A DNA stretch of 64,000 nucleotides from Cryptomeria japonica (GCF_030272615.1 NC_081410.1:225421415-225485414); one strand, 5' to 3'; shown: positions 36,288-49,000, numbered from the stretch's first letter. The notes: generated by a model not told the origin, from the letters alone. Program-made: numbers and translations.

Positions 36288-37346
36288 CTTCCTCTACATG
36301 TTGCAGCAATGTGACCATGATTATGATAGATTAGACCATTTTCTGTCCATCCAGTTGCCACTTGATAGCCATCGCTTCTTGACTGATGATTGGAGGCATT
36401 AAACCGGTTGTGATTCCGGTTCACAAAAGGTTCAAGACCAACTCCTTGGGTCCTCTAAGTATATCTACCAGTGTTGTTCATAAATGACCTGCATTTAGAT
36501 GCTCTATGCCCAAACTTGTTGCATGCATAACAGTTACCATTGAATTTATAGGATCTAGGCTTATCATTTAGGAAATAAGGAAAATTATTGTAAGCCTTAC
36601 TCCTACACACATTTGCAGTATGTCCTTCTTTAAGATAGTTAAAGCAAACAGGTTTAAACTTTTTCTTACCTTTATCCTTTGATGTCGGTTGTTTCTTTGA
36701 TGCTCCAGCACTTGTACCAGAGGTCTCACCTTCCTCATGACCAGAATAACCAAGTCCATCAGTATTCTTGATAGGTTTGGCAGATTCAAGCTTTTTCTCT
36801 AGCTTGACAGCACTCTTGTTGAACTTAGCAAGTATTTCCTTTGACTCAAAGAGTTCTTTGGACATAGCAACATTTGTTTCCATTAGGTTTTCATTCTCAG
36901 AGATGACAATGTTCAGTTCTCCTTACATTTCTTCCTTTTCCACTTTGCTCGCATGGAGTTGAGCAGTTATGGCACTGATCTCTTGCTTCAGCTTGGAGTT
37001 TTCATGATCTTTGTCTTTGACCAGATCTTCAACTTTCCTCCAGTTCTCAAGCTCTTGGCACATTCGGATAGTCAGTCCTTCCAATTCTTTTCTCAGGCTA
37101 GAATTGGATTCATTCAGCTTTTCTACTTCTTGAATCGAGGCTTCCATGTCCACTTCATCAGAGGAACTATTTTCAGATAGCTCCATCAGCTTTTCAGCAT
37201 GTTCTCTCCTCTTTGCTTGAGATGCCTTATATTTGACCATAAGATCATCATAGGCTTGCTCAGACTGAGTGAGTCGATGAGTAAGTTCCCTCAATGTGCA
37301 TTCCCCCATATCTCTTTCCAAGTGGTTAAATTTATAGAAAGGTATG

Positions 37347-37360
37347 CTCTGATACCAATT
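37347..37360 (-). other. Primer binding site of element B
   Basis: The reverse complement is attggtatcagagc, directly next to the LTR start at 37361; a perfect iMet-type site. Confidence 0.9.
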
Positions 37361-38494
37361 GATGAATACTAAGAGGGGGGGTGAATTAGTATGCTAAAAA
37401 TATTTGCACTTAAACACTTTGCAAGACTAACTGTAAACCGGTAAAGCAATTTAGTAGACAAACCGGTTAACACACATGCAAACCAAATAGCAAATAATGC
37501 ATTCACCTACAAAAGCACAAACACCATAACACAAGAGATTTTGACGGGGAAACCCAAATGGGAAAAACCACGGTGAGATGGAACTCACAAGTAACTATCT
37601 GCAGAATAGGAACTAGACCGGTTAAGGTCTTATAATGTTCTTTACCAGAACAGATCCTATTAGGAATCTCAATCTCTGTTAGGAGATAAGTCCAATTAAA
37701 GACTACCTTGCTAGAGGATTTTAGATTCACAGATGTGAACCACCTTGTTAGAGGATTTACAAGAGGCTTTTGGGCCTACCCGGTTAAGGGCTACAGACTT
37801 GTCGAAGATGTGAGTAATCAACAAGTGAGTGATCTAGTAAATAGCATAGATTACTTGGTTAGATCCTTGATAGCTCATTCCTAATGCATTCCAGCATTAC
37901 TTCAGTCTTCTACACAATCATACTCTCTCTAACATATCAACCACCTTAAACCCTTGCAACAACATCAATTTCACCAACCTAAAACCCTAGACATGATGTC
38001 CTTATAAAGGAATCTGATTTCATGTCAGTCCAATAGGATTACAATACAATTTACTAGGTCCAATGCATCTAGACATATTCTGTAACATGACACAAAAAGA
38101 ACCATTAAAGTTTCAGCACCATCAAACAATCGGTGGATGGTAACTCATCATAGAATGCCGGTTGGTAACTCATCACAGAGTATTACTGGTTTATACAAAA
38201 TGTCGGTTCAAGCAAAATGTCAGTTGCCGGTTTGACAAAATGAAGACTGGGAAATATGTGTTCTGTCGTTTTGATCCTTCGTACCACTTGAGATCCTCAA
38301 ACCGCTTGGGGTCAACATACCGCTTCAGATCGGTAATCACTTTTTGCAAAACACCAATAGTCTAAGGACTATCATGCATCATACCAGTTGGAACATGTAC
38401 CGGTTGAGCTTTAACTTATACATTCAAAAATTATCTCAATGCAAGTGTGTGTCCATCAATGACAATCACAACATAATCATCAAAAATGCCAACA
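37361..38494 (-). repeat. 5' LTR of element B
   Basis: 1134 bp, very close to 25796-26932. On the element strand it starts TGTTGGCATTTTTG and ends ...ttcatca. It contains the hairpin array at 37615-37790. Confidence 0.93.
37615..37790 (-). other. Mini-hairpin array in the LTR of element B
   Basis: As seen on +: agacc-ggttaa-ggtct (37615-37630), agatcc-tatta-ggaatct (37652-37669), atctc-tgttag-gagat (37672-37687), agtc-caattaaa-gact (37689-37704), cct-tgctag-agg (37706-37717), cct-tgttag-agg (37743-37754), ccc-ggttaa-ggg (37779-37790). Loops are the complement of the CTAAC/TTAAC loops in A. Confidence 0.7.
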
Positions 38495-38922
38495 CTTCAC
38501 ACATTCTTGAGGTAGATAGGAACAATCTCCTTCATGCAGGATCCTTCACGTGCACAAGGCTGACATGGCAACATGATCTGTTCTTTGTTACAATGCTAAC
38601 TCATCACACAAAGTCACCAATTGAGTCACAAAGGCTTGAGGCACTTCAACCGGAAACCCTAAAGTTGAGACTACCAACCGGTAGTCATACAAAGATTCCA
38701 TGTGCCGGTTCCCATAACCACATACTTGTTCACCTTAAACAAACCCACCGCTTCACTTTGGTACAAATGCTGGTTCATAGTGTTATATCAGTTCTCACAT
38801 ATATCGGTTCTTGGTAACATACCGGTTCTTAGATGTACCGGTTCTCTCCTCTTGGGCATATTGACATCAATGACAACATACAATGTCATCATGTCCTCAT
38901 ACCGGTTCACATAATGCCAACA
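38495..38922 (-). repeat. 3' LTR of element C, right segment
   Basis: Continues the LTR from 25795 after element B; aligns with 44398-44824. It includes a copy of the cggttc array (~38700-38845) and ends ...atgccaaca at the purine tract. Confidence 0.92.
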
Positions 38923-39090
38923 ATCTCCCTTTGGCATTGATGGCAATATACAAATATATCTCTCCGTTTCACATCTTCTCCCCCAATTTCTGTAGATATC
39001 TTCTCTGCTTCTCTTCTTCTCCCCCTTTGACAACAATGCCAAAGTGGAGGCACAAGCTTCCCTATTCCATTATGCTACTCCCCCAGAGGA
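38923..39090 (-). other. Polypurine tract cluster of element C
   Basis: On the minus strand: aaagggagat next to the LTR (38923-38935), then further gggggaga-type tracts near 38976-38985, 39018-39028 and 39075-39090. It is the same multi-tract pattern as in A and B. Confidence 0.65.
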
Positions 39091-39163
39091 GTAGCATCCT
39101 TTAACACATCAATCCAAAAAGAATTTGACTAGGCAATACCTGACTGATGTGGGGCATATACCT

Positions 39164-42100
39164 TTAGTTTACCTCTTGAAGGGGCAACACCCCTAATTCA
39201 CCTCTTGAGTACATAAATGTAGCCTTTGGGAGAGGCTTGGTGAATATGTCTACTAACTACTCCTTACTGGAAACATGTTCCAGTGCAATCTCTTTGTTCT
39301 GAACCTTTTCCCTCAAGAAATGATACTTAAGCTCAAAGTGCTTGGTTCTAGAATGTAAAACCGGATTCTTGGAGATGTTAATTACACTAGTATTGTCACA
39401 AAATATACTTACCGGTTCAGATACAGGAACTTTGAAGCCATTTAATACATGCTTCATCCAAATTGTCTGAGTGCAGTTCATGAAAGCTGCAACATACTCT
39501 ACTTCCATTGTAGACTGAGAGATACAACTCTGCTTCTTACTCATCCATGAGACTAGTCTACCACTGAGAAAGAATGCACCACCGGTTGTGCTCTTCCGGT
39601 CATCTACATTACCTACCTAATCAACATCTGTGAATACTTTCAAGTTGAAATCCTTGCTATATGGATACCACAATCCATAATCAATAATTCCCTTCAGATA
39701 CCTAAGAATCCAATTGACTGCAACCAAGTGGGATTCTCTTGGACTTTTTTGGAACCTTGCAGTAATGCAAACTTCATGTGCAATATCTGGTCTGCTATGC
39801 ACTACATAATGTAACTTACCAATCATTGATCAGTATTCCTTCTCATCAACCAATGCCGAGTCATCCTCTTTGGATAATTTACAACTGGTCACCATTGGTA
39901 TACCAACCGGTTTGCTATCTTTCATGCCAAAGGTCTTCAACACCTCTTTGACATACTTGGACTGAGTGATAAAGATTCCATCTTTCATCTACTAGATCTG
40001 CAGTCCAATGAAGAACTTTATCTCCCATATGAGTGACATCTCAAACTCTTTCTTCATCTCTTCTTCAAACTCATGACTCATCTTGTCATCTCCACCAAAG
40101 ATAATGTCATCAACAAATACCTCACATATCAGGATCTGATCTCCTTCAGACTTCAAGTAGATATTGCTATCTTCGCTTGTTCTCTCAAATCCAATCTTCA
40201 CAAGATGGGAGTGCAGGCGTTCATACCATGCTCTAGGTGCCTGCTTTAGACCATATAAGGCTTTATGTGGCCTACATACCATGTCACTATCTTCAGATAG
40301 GGAAAACCCATCTGGTTGCTCTATATACACCTCCTCTTCAAGTACACCATTTAGGAATTCAGTTTTTACATCCATTTGATATACTTTGAATCCTTTAAAA
40401 TATGTATATGTAAGAAGCATACGAACTCCTTCAAATCTTGCTATAAGAGCAAAGGTTTCTCCATAGTCTTCTCCTTCTTCTTGGGCATATCCCTTGTACA
40501 CTAGTTTGGCTTTGTTTCTAATCATTGTGCCATCCTCATTCAGCTTATTTCTGAAAACCCATTTGGTACCGATGACATTTTTATGCTCCGGTCTGGGTAC
40601 CAAAGACCATGTACCATTTTTCTCTATCTGGTCAAGTTCCTCTTCCATTTCCTTGATCCAGTCTTCATCTTTATGTGCCTCTTTGAATGATTTTGGCTCA
40701 AATTCAGAGATCATACATGAGTTTTCTCTAACCTTTCTTCTTGTAAGAATTCCTACATCCTTATCTCCTATGATCTGCTTAAGATCGTGATTCAGCTTGA
40801 CATACCAAGGAATGGTCTTGATAGATTCCTCTTGCTTTTCTTTTTCATCCTCATCTCCATTAGTATTAGCATCTACATCTACAGGTGTAGGAACACTGTT
40901 ACTGGTACTTGGTTGACTGACAACCGGTTCATTTACCGCTTGCTCACTGTCGGTTTCCTCAGTTTTCTTAGAGGTTTCATTAACACTTACATTGATGCTT
41001 TCCATAATTCTCTGAGTCCTATTATTGAAACACTTGAGAGCTTTGCTCTTGGTGGAATACCCTAGGACTATTCCCTCATCACATTTTGCATCAAATTTTC
41101 TCTGATGTTCGCTCCTCTTGATGTAACATTTTCTACCAAACACTCTAAAGTAGCTAACCATAGGTGTCTTACCAGTCCAATACTCATAAGGAGTTTTATT
41201 CTTACCTTTCTTAATGAGTACTCGGTTCATTGTGTAGATTGCAGTGCTCACCGCTTCTCTCCAAAAGGTGTGAGCTACCTTTCCTTGAATCAACATAGTT
41301 CTAGCTGCTTCAAGCACAGTCTGGTTATTCCTCTCTACTAGGCCATTCTGTTGTGGAGTCTAGGGGGCAAACAGTTTCCTCTTGATGCCATGTTCTTCAC
41401 AGTACTTGTTGAATTCACCAGAAGTGAATTCCCCTCCTTGATGAGTTCTCAGGAACTTGATCCTTTTACCACTTTCCTTCTCCACTAATGCTCTGAAAGA
41501 TTTGAACTTTACAAAAGCTTCAGACTTATCTTTCAAGAATGTGACCCACATCATTCTTGAGCAGTCATCAGTGAGAATCATGAAGTACCTATCACCCTGC
41601 ACACTCCTAGTTTTCATAGGACCACACAAATCAGTATGCACAAGATCAAGCAAATTGTTAGCCATGAAAGGTTTACCTTTAGAGGTTGAGGAAGACATTT
41701 TCCCTAGTTGACACTCTCTGCACAAGGTATTTTTCGGTTTTCTCAGCACCGACAACCCTCTAACTACCTTGATCTTACTGGCCTTCATAATGTTATCAAA
41801 TTTTATATGGAAGAGTCTCCTATACCATATCCAGCTATCATCAAATTTAGCCATAAGACATGTACTTATATTTGCATTCAGCTGAAATAGGTTACCTTTG
41901 GTCTGCATGTCGGTGGCCACCAATTCACCATTCTTTCCTTTGATTTTTCACACTCCATTCTTGAATTGCGGAGTGAGACCACTGTCATTCAGCTGGGCAA
42001 CACTCAGAAGGTTGTGTTTGAGACCATCAACCCAATACGCATTGTCAACACTACTCTTTCCATTCAGAGAGATGGACCCTCTACCTTTGAACATACATGG

Positions 42101-43240
42101 TGCATCATTGCCAAAGTGAACCACACCACCATCATACTCTTCCAAGGATAGAAACTTGCTCCGATCACTAGTCATATGGTGAGAACAACCACTGTCAATA
42201 ATCCACTCATTGGAATTATCAAAGCAGGAGACAAGAGCCTTCTTGTCTGACACATCTTCCTTGACAACAACAAACACAATATCTTCATTTTATTCATCCT
42301 CTAATTCCTCATCTGTGACACCTTCATCAACTGCCACAAAATAGTTTCTTCGATTTCCACCTTTGAATTTCTTGAACCTTTCTAGTTTGTCCTTGTTGTC
42401 ACCATTAGGATAGTTTACAGCAATATGTCCTATCCAGTTACAAGAAAAGCATTTCAAAGGGAGCTTACCTCTATATTTTCCGGTTCCTTTGGGAAGTTTC
42501 CTAGCAAGAAGAGCTTCAAATGCCATCAGAATCTCCGCATCATCCATTTCTCTGCTCTGTCTTGGTTCACCACTAGTGCTAGCTTCTTTTCCTTTTCTGG
42601 ATGGTACAACAGAAGCTTTAAAAGTTGATTCAATCTTTTGAACACTGCCATCAAAACGATTTAGCTCATAGGTTGTCAACTTTGCAATGATGGAGTCTAG
42701 GGATACCTTAGTCTTGTCTATTGATCTCAACTCTTGAATAGCAACAACCCTTATTGCATAGACCGGTAATAAGGATCTCAAGACTTTGCTTACTATAGTG
42801 GAATCTTCCATTTTACCACTTGCACTCTTGATATCTCCGACAACAGTTTTGATTCTTATTCCATACTGTTGAATGGTCTCACCTTCAACCATCCACATGT
42901 CTTCAAACTTCCCTCTAAGGCTTTCTTCCTTAGCTTGTTTTACATGCTCATCACTGCCATAGATATTTTCAAGAGTATCCCATACCTCTTTGGGATTTAC
43001 CTTATCTTGGACATCAATAAACTCAATGTTAGATAAACTACTGATTAGGGCTTCCATGACTTGCCCATTCTCCTACATCTCTCTCTTTTGGTCATCAGTG
43101 AGAGTACCAGTAGGGGAAACATAGGCATTCTCAACATAGCTCCAGTGTTGAGCACCCATGCTTCTGATGTATATCTTCATTCTGTCTTTCCATATACTAA
43201 GATTTTCTCTATTGAACTTTGGATCTTCCCTCTTCATCAT
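39164..43240 (-). pseudogene. Element C Gag-Pol polyprotein
   Basis: One frame of about 1358 codons from MMKREDPKFN at 43240 to TAA at 39164, broken by about nine stops and no net frameshift. Domains: DUF4219/UBN2 Gag (GAQHWSYVE, then MEALISSL...), knuckle CFSCNWIGHIAVNY (last Cys now Tyr), protease WIIDSGCSHHMTS, integrase zinc region (WYRRLFH, a His lost; CRECQLGK) and core (HTDLCGP; the second Asp is His in LRTHQGGEF), RT (QMDVKTEFLNG, FVDDIIFGG), and RNase H (DDRKSTTGGAFFL region, CDNTSVINISKNP). Stops include CAG-like to TAG, CGA-like to TGA and TGG-like to TAG changes. It would supply all copia enzymes; this copy cannot. K is a relative. Confidence 0.92.
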
Positions 43241-43297
43241 TAGACTGGGACCTTTACCTCAAGCGGTTAAGCTTATAACACAGAGGACCTGGAGGAT

Positions 43298-43311
43298 GCT
43301 TTGATACCAAT
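43298..43311 (-). other. Primer binding site of element C
   Basis: The reverse complement is attggtatcaaagc next to the 5' LTR boundary at 43312, identical to the site of element A. Confidence 0.85.
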
Positions 43312-43749
43312 TTATAACTCAATGATGAACGAATAGTACCAAGCCGGTACTGAGAGGGGGGGTGAATCAGTACAGACAAAAACACAATCTTAAACCGGTT
43401 TTTCAGCAGACACTGTGCTTTGATAGACAAATAGTAACTTTGGTCTTAAACAGAGTACAACCAGCAAAGCCCAGAATAACTAAGACAAGCATAAACCGGT
43501 TGACACTTATCTTCTCATACAATCTAATACTTCATTTCCATTTCACCCTAGTGCATGAACATGTAATCTATCATCAAAAGATATATAAACAGCTAGATCA
43601 ACATGATTCACCTTCAGACACAAATCACTCAAACCATCACATGAATAACACCACACATGACACACAGTTCTTTCACATGGAAACCCAACTAGGAAAAACT
43701 ACGGTGGGGATGAATACCCACAAGCTATTTTTGAACTCTTAAGAAGTCC

Positions 43750-43968
43750 GCTCTATTAGGAGCCTTGTCTAGTTAAAGACTGATACAACAAGTTCTGTTA
43801 GGAATCGATCCTATTAGGGATCACCCGGTTAAGGGATGGCTAGAATACCCGGTTAAGGGTTAAACCCTATTAAAGGTTACCTTGTTAGAGGATTTCAAGA
43901 ACTCAATGGTTTTGAGTCACCCTGTTAAAGGATTTATAGTAAGCTGGTTAAAGCTACCCTGTTAAGGG
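43750..43968 (-). other. Mini-hairpin array in the LTR of element C
   Basis: Eleven hairpins in 219 bp, read on +: gctc-tattag-gagc (43750), gtct-agttaa-agac (43767), ttc-tgttag-gaa (43793), gatcc-tatta-gggatc (43807), ccc-ggttaa-ggg (43824 and 43848), aacc...ggtt (43863), cct-tgttag-agg (43880), cct-gttaa-agg (43921), agct-ggttaa-agct (43942), ccct-gtta-aggg (43957). The loop is always GTTAR/ATTAR-like; the stems differ but stay paired. Confidence 0.75.
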
Positions 43969-44601
43969 ATTTCCCAACTGTTGAAGTGGTTAGAGATCAA
44001 CATGTATTACAATGATCTGGTAACAACACTCAATGCCAATGCAAATCCACTTTAGCTCCTCTTCACCTTCTACACTTACACTCTGCAAGTATCACTTCTC
44101 TCTTCTAGTCTGGCAAGAATCACGTATCTCTTCTCTTGGATATACACACACAACTTTTGCCAACAACCTCAGAAAGAAACACAACATCAACCTTATAGGA
44201 AACAGATAGGTCAGTAGCATAAACCCTAAACCCTAAACTTGTTAGGTTAAGAAATTCAAATAGTTCAATCCTAATCGTTGAGCACAATGCATTAAATGCA
44301 ACAGTCTTGAACCAATATCAAGACATTCTCCATCATTCATTTTCCACCGATTTCATGGCGGCTGATAACCCATCACACGTTATCACTGTTTATAGATTTC
44401 GCACATTCCTGAGGTAGATAGGAACAATCTCCTTCATGCAGGATCCTTCACACGCACAAGGCTGACATGGCAACACGATCTATTCTTCATTACAATGCTA
44501 ACTCATCACACAAAGTCATCGATTGAGTCACACAGGCTTGAGGCACTTCAACCGGACACCCTGAAGTTGAGACTACCAACCAGTAGTCATACAAAGCTTC
44601 C

Positions 44602-44755
44602 ATGTGTCGGTTCCCATAACCACATGTCGGTTCACCTTAAGCAAACACACCGCTTCACTTTGGTACAAATGTCGGTTCACAGTGTTATATCGGTTCTCAC
44701 ATATACCGGTTCTTGGTAACATACCGGTTCTCACATATATCGGTTCTCTCCTCTT
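44602..44755 (-). promoter_or_regulatory. GAACCG repeat array in the U3 end of element C
   Basis: About eight copies of (a/t)cggttc on the + strand (GAACCG on the element strand), some spaced ~20-25 bp apart with intervening acatata-like bases, lie 70-220 bp from the element's 5' end. The position is where LTR enhancers sit, so they may be transcription-factor sites (inference). The other LTR has the same array with more decay. Confidence 0.5.
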
Positions 44756-44829
44756 CAACATATTGACATCAATGACAACATACAATGTCATCATGTCCTC
44801 ATACCAATTCACATAATGCCAACACTTTG

Positions 44830-45404
44830 GGGGTAAACTTGTGTGGCAAATGGTCTCCAAACCACACACCAAGTGGTGCAGAATCATGGAGGAAAAATAC
44901 TTGGATTCTTTAAACCCTTCTCGAGTCATAACAACCCTTGATCCTCCAAAAGGGTTAGCTGTTTGGAACTTCATGATATCTTGTAGGCAGATTATTACAA
45001 GATATGTATCTTGGGAGGTCCACAATGGTGAGAGAATTCATTTTTGGGAGGACTCATGGAACGGCCTTCCCTCTTTAAAGTTTTTAGAACTTCTTTTGGA
45101 TGTCATTCCAACTATAAAAAAATGTTGGGGTTCGCTTTTGATAGACTATGTTAGTGATGTGGAAATTTTTTCAGGGAAAGCCATTTGGAAAGATCCTTTT
45201 GATCTACCAATTAGAGATGATCAAAGGTCTCATTTTCAGGAAATTTTGTGTAGAAGAAGAGTGTATATTTCAAATCAAGAAGACAAACTGTTATGGACTC
45301 TAGCTCATGATGGCAAATATTCAGTCAGAGTTGGTTATGTGGTTGCCTGACATATGGAAAATCAGCAAGTTAAGATTCGAGCTTTTTCATTTTGTTGGAA
45401 TAGT
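44830..45404 (+). pseudogene. LINE F ORF2, central segment
   Basis: After the ctttg duplication the LINE frame resumes and stays open to 45350: GGKLVWQMVSKPHTKWCRIM, then NGERIHFWEDSWNGLPSL, typical of the region after the RT in plant L1 ORF2. Its last bases are the atagt target site of element G. Coding continues at 58838. Confidence 0.88.
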
Positions 45405-46039
45405 TGTCATGCCCAAACTTTTGGGCACGAACGGAATAATTTTTTTTTAAAACATGTCCTAATAAAACTAAGTTTGCTAAAATAATGTAGTATCAAGTCT
45501 TATCTTAACTACGTTTGAATTCTTCTTCAACTAAAGTTAATTTAAACAACTATATCAAGTAAGCGAGATAATCTAACTTACATGCGGAAAATTAACTCTC
45601 CAAAGAATTAATTATTATCTCATCAATTAATAAATAATAAATTCATTTAAGCAAAAACCCCTAAATTAATTGACAAGAGATATTATTAATCTCAATTAAT
45701 CTTTCTAATCATTGTAGGAATTAATTATATTAACTCTAGCAATTGGGTTTTTAAATCCCATGATTTATTTTAACAATAATTATAATATGTCTAAAATCTG
45801 AATAAAGGGCTAAATAAATCCATAATAAAAATTACCCTATAAAGTTTAATCTCGACAAGCCTAAAGTTAGGTGGACTAAAAATAGTCCCCTATGACCAAA
45901 ATAACTTAAAAAGTCATTATAATTTCCTATAAGATTAACCTCCAAAATAATTTAAAAATTTAAAACATCATATTTAAATGTTTATATAAACATATAAAAT
46001 ATGAACGTAAACAAATTAATCTAAAGTTAGAGTTATACG

Positions 46040-46087
<48 letters not shown>

Positions 46088-49000
46088 AGGATATAGGGTT
46101 CCTTTAAACAAGGGAACTAACACATATTATTATTTTAAAGGGATGGGGAATACCCTATTCGAAATTCGAATGGGATTCCCCCCCCCCCCCCGACCCTTTT
46201 TTTTTTTTTTTAAATTCTAACCCTAATAATAATATAACAATGATAACCTAAATTTTTTTTTTTATAAACTTAACCCTCCATTCTAAATTTTATTCTTTTT
46301 TTTTTACAACTTCAAAGCTACCCTAACCCGAACCAGGTTAGGGTTTTATATTTTTGTGCAGGGAGGAGGAGGCTGAAAGCAAAGGCGGAGGAGGAGGGCC
46401 ACTTGTTCATTTGGTGTAGGTAGCAGTGGTGGGGCGGAGGCCTTTCACAGGGGGGTGGTGTGTGAGGGCGCGACGGGTCATGGCTCACAAAGATGTCGCG
46501 GCATCCCTGCGGGATGCGACCTACAGTAGCGACCACGGTCACCTCTGTGAGCTGCGGCCCGTAGCGGTGCTGTGGTGCCCCTATGGACCACGGCCCATAG
46601 CGGCGCCTGTAGTTTCTTTGTGGGTCATGGCTCATAGAGAGCCCACACCACCCAGGGGGGCCCGTGGGAGCCTCGGCTCCGGGTCCCCTTGGGTAGGGTT
46701 TGCATGAAATTTTTTTTTGCTTTAAAAATTTTTATTCTATTTTTTTTTTAAAGATTTTATATATATATTATATTTATGTATATTTATATATGTGGATATA
46801 TATATATATATATATATTATATATGTATATATATAAAAATATTTATGATTTTTTTTTTCAGGGATAGATTTAGTTTCTAATTTACCTAAATATGGCTATA
46901 TTTCCTTTGCTTTCTAAATTATGCAAAAAATAACAAAGTATTGACAGCATGGAAATAGAGGCAAATTTCTTTTATTTACTTTAACCAATCTATTTATATT
47001 TATTTTTCCTAAAAATCACTTAAAACAGATTTTCAAAACTAACAGATTTAAATAAGGCATTTCTTTTTCTATTGACAATCTAGTTGCTAACTTTGGAGAT
47101 GGATTACTAATTCTAGATTTATTTACTACAAATAAATAAAGTGACAGAATTTAATAAATTTTAACAACAACTATAATAGACTAGAAATCATTTGAAATAA
47201 CCCTTAGAGATAGACAGATTAAATCTTTTTAACCATAATTTGTAAAAGGGAATAGATATGCTTACTTTTCTCGCATTTCCATTATTTCAATATGCATAAG
47301 GAACTAAATTGAACTTTTATTTTCAGAAATAAAATGCATACAACAAATATTATATCAATAACTATAGGAACTTAATCCAAAATAAACATTTCATTTTTGC
47401 AATAATAACTTAATAGAATAATGCATTTCTTTAAAGCATATTTAGAATACAATATAGTCAACATTACAATGGGTGAGATACCCTACTAGTCTCTCATTTC
47501 TATTAAATGAGGACTTTCAATAAAATGAATGCATTTCCTTCTTTTTTTCAAAATAAATACAACATATAGCTTTTCTTTTACATTGCTGCAACTAAAATAT
47601 AATATCCCATCCCCAAATCTTTTTTTGCAAATCAAGTAAAACCAGCAACTCCTAGCTTGTCTTTTTTCTTTTCTTTCCAAGAAACCTACAATTAAATCAT
47701 AAGGCTTTGACCATGGAGAGATCACCTCCCAGCCTAGGCTTTCTAAAAGCCACCTCCGAGCTTGAAGAACCAAGCCCTAGACAGGTTACACACAAACAAC
47801 ACAACAAACAAGGGAAAAACACATAACAAACACTTTCCAAACCAAAGCTACACTTCATCACAAAATGTGATGTTCTTACATGGGTGGAAGTGGACCAAAT
47901 ACCCCGAGGAGATTGCAAGAATGGTAGATCACAAAGCCATCTCATGGCAAACAAAGATATATCCTAAGTACATTAACCCCACATCCTTATCCCCCCAAGG
48001 CATCCATGCCATACTTTTTCTCCTTATGACCCCCAAATGCATACACAAGGCTATGCAGCAAGGGTCACATATACAACCCTTGAGATCACTCTCATAAAGA
48101 GAGCCTCTCATTGGAGGGTTGTCAAACTCCTTCCACCCACAAGGCCATCCTACTCTCCCAAGAGTAGAAGGCCTTGGTTACTCCCAAATCACAAGGAAAT
48201 GCATAAAAGAAATAATAGATAGGTCACATAATAATTTCACAAAGGAAAATACAAGAAAACAACTTACACATACAAAAAATCTTTCCAACATAAACATGCA
48301 ACATGAAAGGGAGAAGATGAACAAACCTTCAATCTGCCCAAAGGTTTGCTAGAACTAGTTTGAGGATGAGCGGCCCAATTCCACAATTCTTTCTTCTACA
48401 CTTGGCCAAATTTCTATCCCAAAACTATTCTTTTCAAAATTTCATGATCTCCAAAAATGGAGAGTGGGTGATTACCCATAAAATCTCTAATCCTTGTCTA
48501 AAAAGGCCTCAGTGAGAGTTCTCATAGGTTACTAAAACTGAAAAAGGAAAAAGTAAGAGAAAGTGGGAAAAAGAATCTCACATAAAAAAGGAAGGTTATC
48601 TAACCTAGATGGCACCTTCTAAATTGAATTTTCGCTCACCTCAGGAAACCCACTTTTTGAGGTGACTAAACAGTCACATGGGAGTAGTCACATGCCTAAA
48701 AATACTCCTACCCCATAGGTATACCTTATGGACTTAAAGAAAAACCTTTAAACTACCCCTAGGAGTCCATTTGACCCCTTAGAAACCCATCTAAAGTTAA
48801 CTTTTGGGTCAAACTTAAGTTGACCACTCCAAAGACTCTCTACCCAAGGAAAATTTGGGACCACACTCAAATATTTGAAAGGGCTTTGGTTAAAACAACT
48901 CCCTCCAAGAGACAAGTCAAAATCAGTGAGACTAATCAGCACGTGTCAAGTGACACAATAAAATACATTACAAAATTACTCATGGAAATTGTCTCTTGTT

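Larger units (their letters stand above)
31016..37321 (-). pseudogene. Element B ORF1: coiled-coil/CCHC protein, split by element D
   Basis: Coding is 37321 down to ~36293 and 31275 down to 31016 (about 429 codons); element D sits between, with a cttcc duplication. It starts MERDMGECTLRE. Residues ~10-215 form a heptad-like coiled coil (KASQAKRREHAEKL is close to KASQVKRRELTKQL in A). Four knuckle positions follow: C-N-YLKEGHTANVC (second Cys now Tyr), CYACNKFGHRASKC, a degenerate IYHNHGHIAATC, and after the D insertion CYHCNKLGHITRFC. The tail is acidic. Two internal stops occur, at 36923 and 36455, without frameshift. Likely a Gag-like RNA-binding structural protein; no canonical copia capsid domain is seen. 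Confidence 0.75.
25796..38494 (-). mobile_element. Element B: second copy of the pol-less two-ORF family
   Basis: LTRs 25796-26932 and 37361-38494 flank a primer site, ORF1, ORF2 and purine tracts in the same order as element A. Target duplication is cttcg (25791-25795) and cttca (38495-38499). The uninterrupted LTR at ~44388-44410 reads straight across this point, which proves the insertion. Without element D (31276-36287) it is ~7.7 kb. It lacks any pol sequence of its own; the pol genes inside its span belong to D. Confidence 0.92.
24704..44824 (-). mobile_element. Element C: complete Ty1/copia element, interrupted by B
   Basis: Target duplication ctttg at 24699-24703 and 44825-44829, and the LINE reading frame rejoins across it. 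The 5' LTR (43312-44824) is 1513 bp. The 3' LTR is 24704-25795 plus 38495-38922 (1515 bp including the second copy of the B target duplication), split by element B. Primer site, Gag-Pol and purine tract are in place. Protein sequence and LTR design match element K. Confidence 0.93.
43312..44824 (-). repeat. 5' LTR of element C
   Basis: 1513 bp, uninterrupted, and the reference that proves the insertion of B into the other LTR. On the element strand it starts TGTTGGCATTATG. From the right it carries a cggttc repeat array (U3 side), a simple region, the hairpin array, the ccaactaggaaaaactacggtgggg copia motif, and the ggggggtgaat end. Confidence 0.93.

Noticed and set aside
46318..46707. GC-rich open frames with Arg/Pro/His content (also 55468-55886)
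   Set aside because: They exist only because GC-rich DNA has few stops; the frames differ between the two LTRs and no domain is visible.
47486..48222. Open frames of 60-111 codons in the LTR of G (also near 56903-57414)
   Set aside because: Present in both LTRs but on differing strands and frames, with no domain; LTR non-coding sequence.
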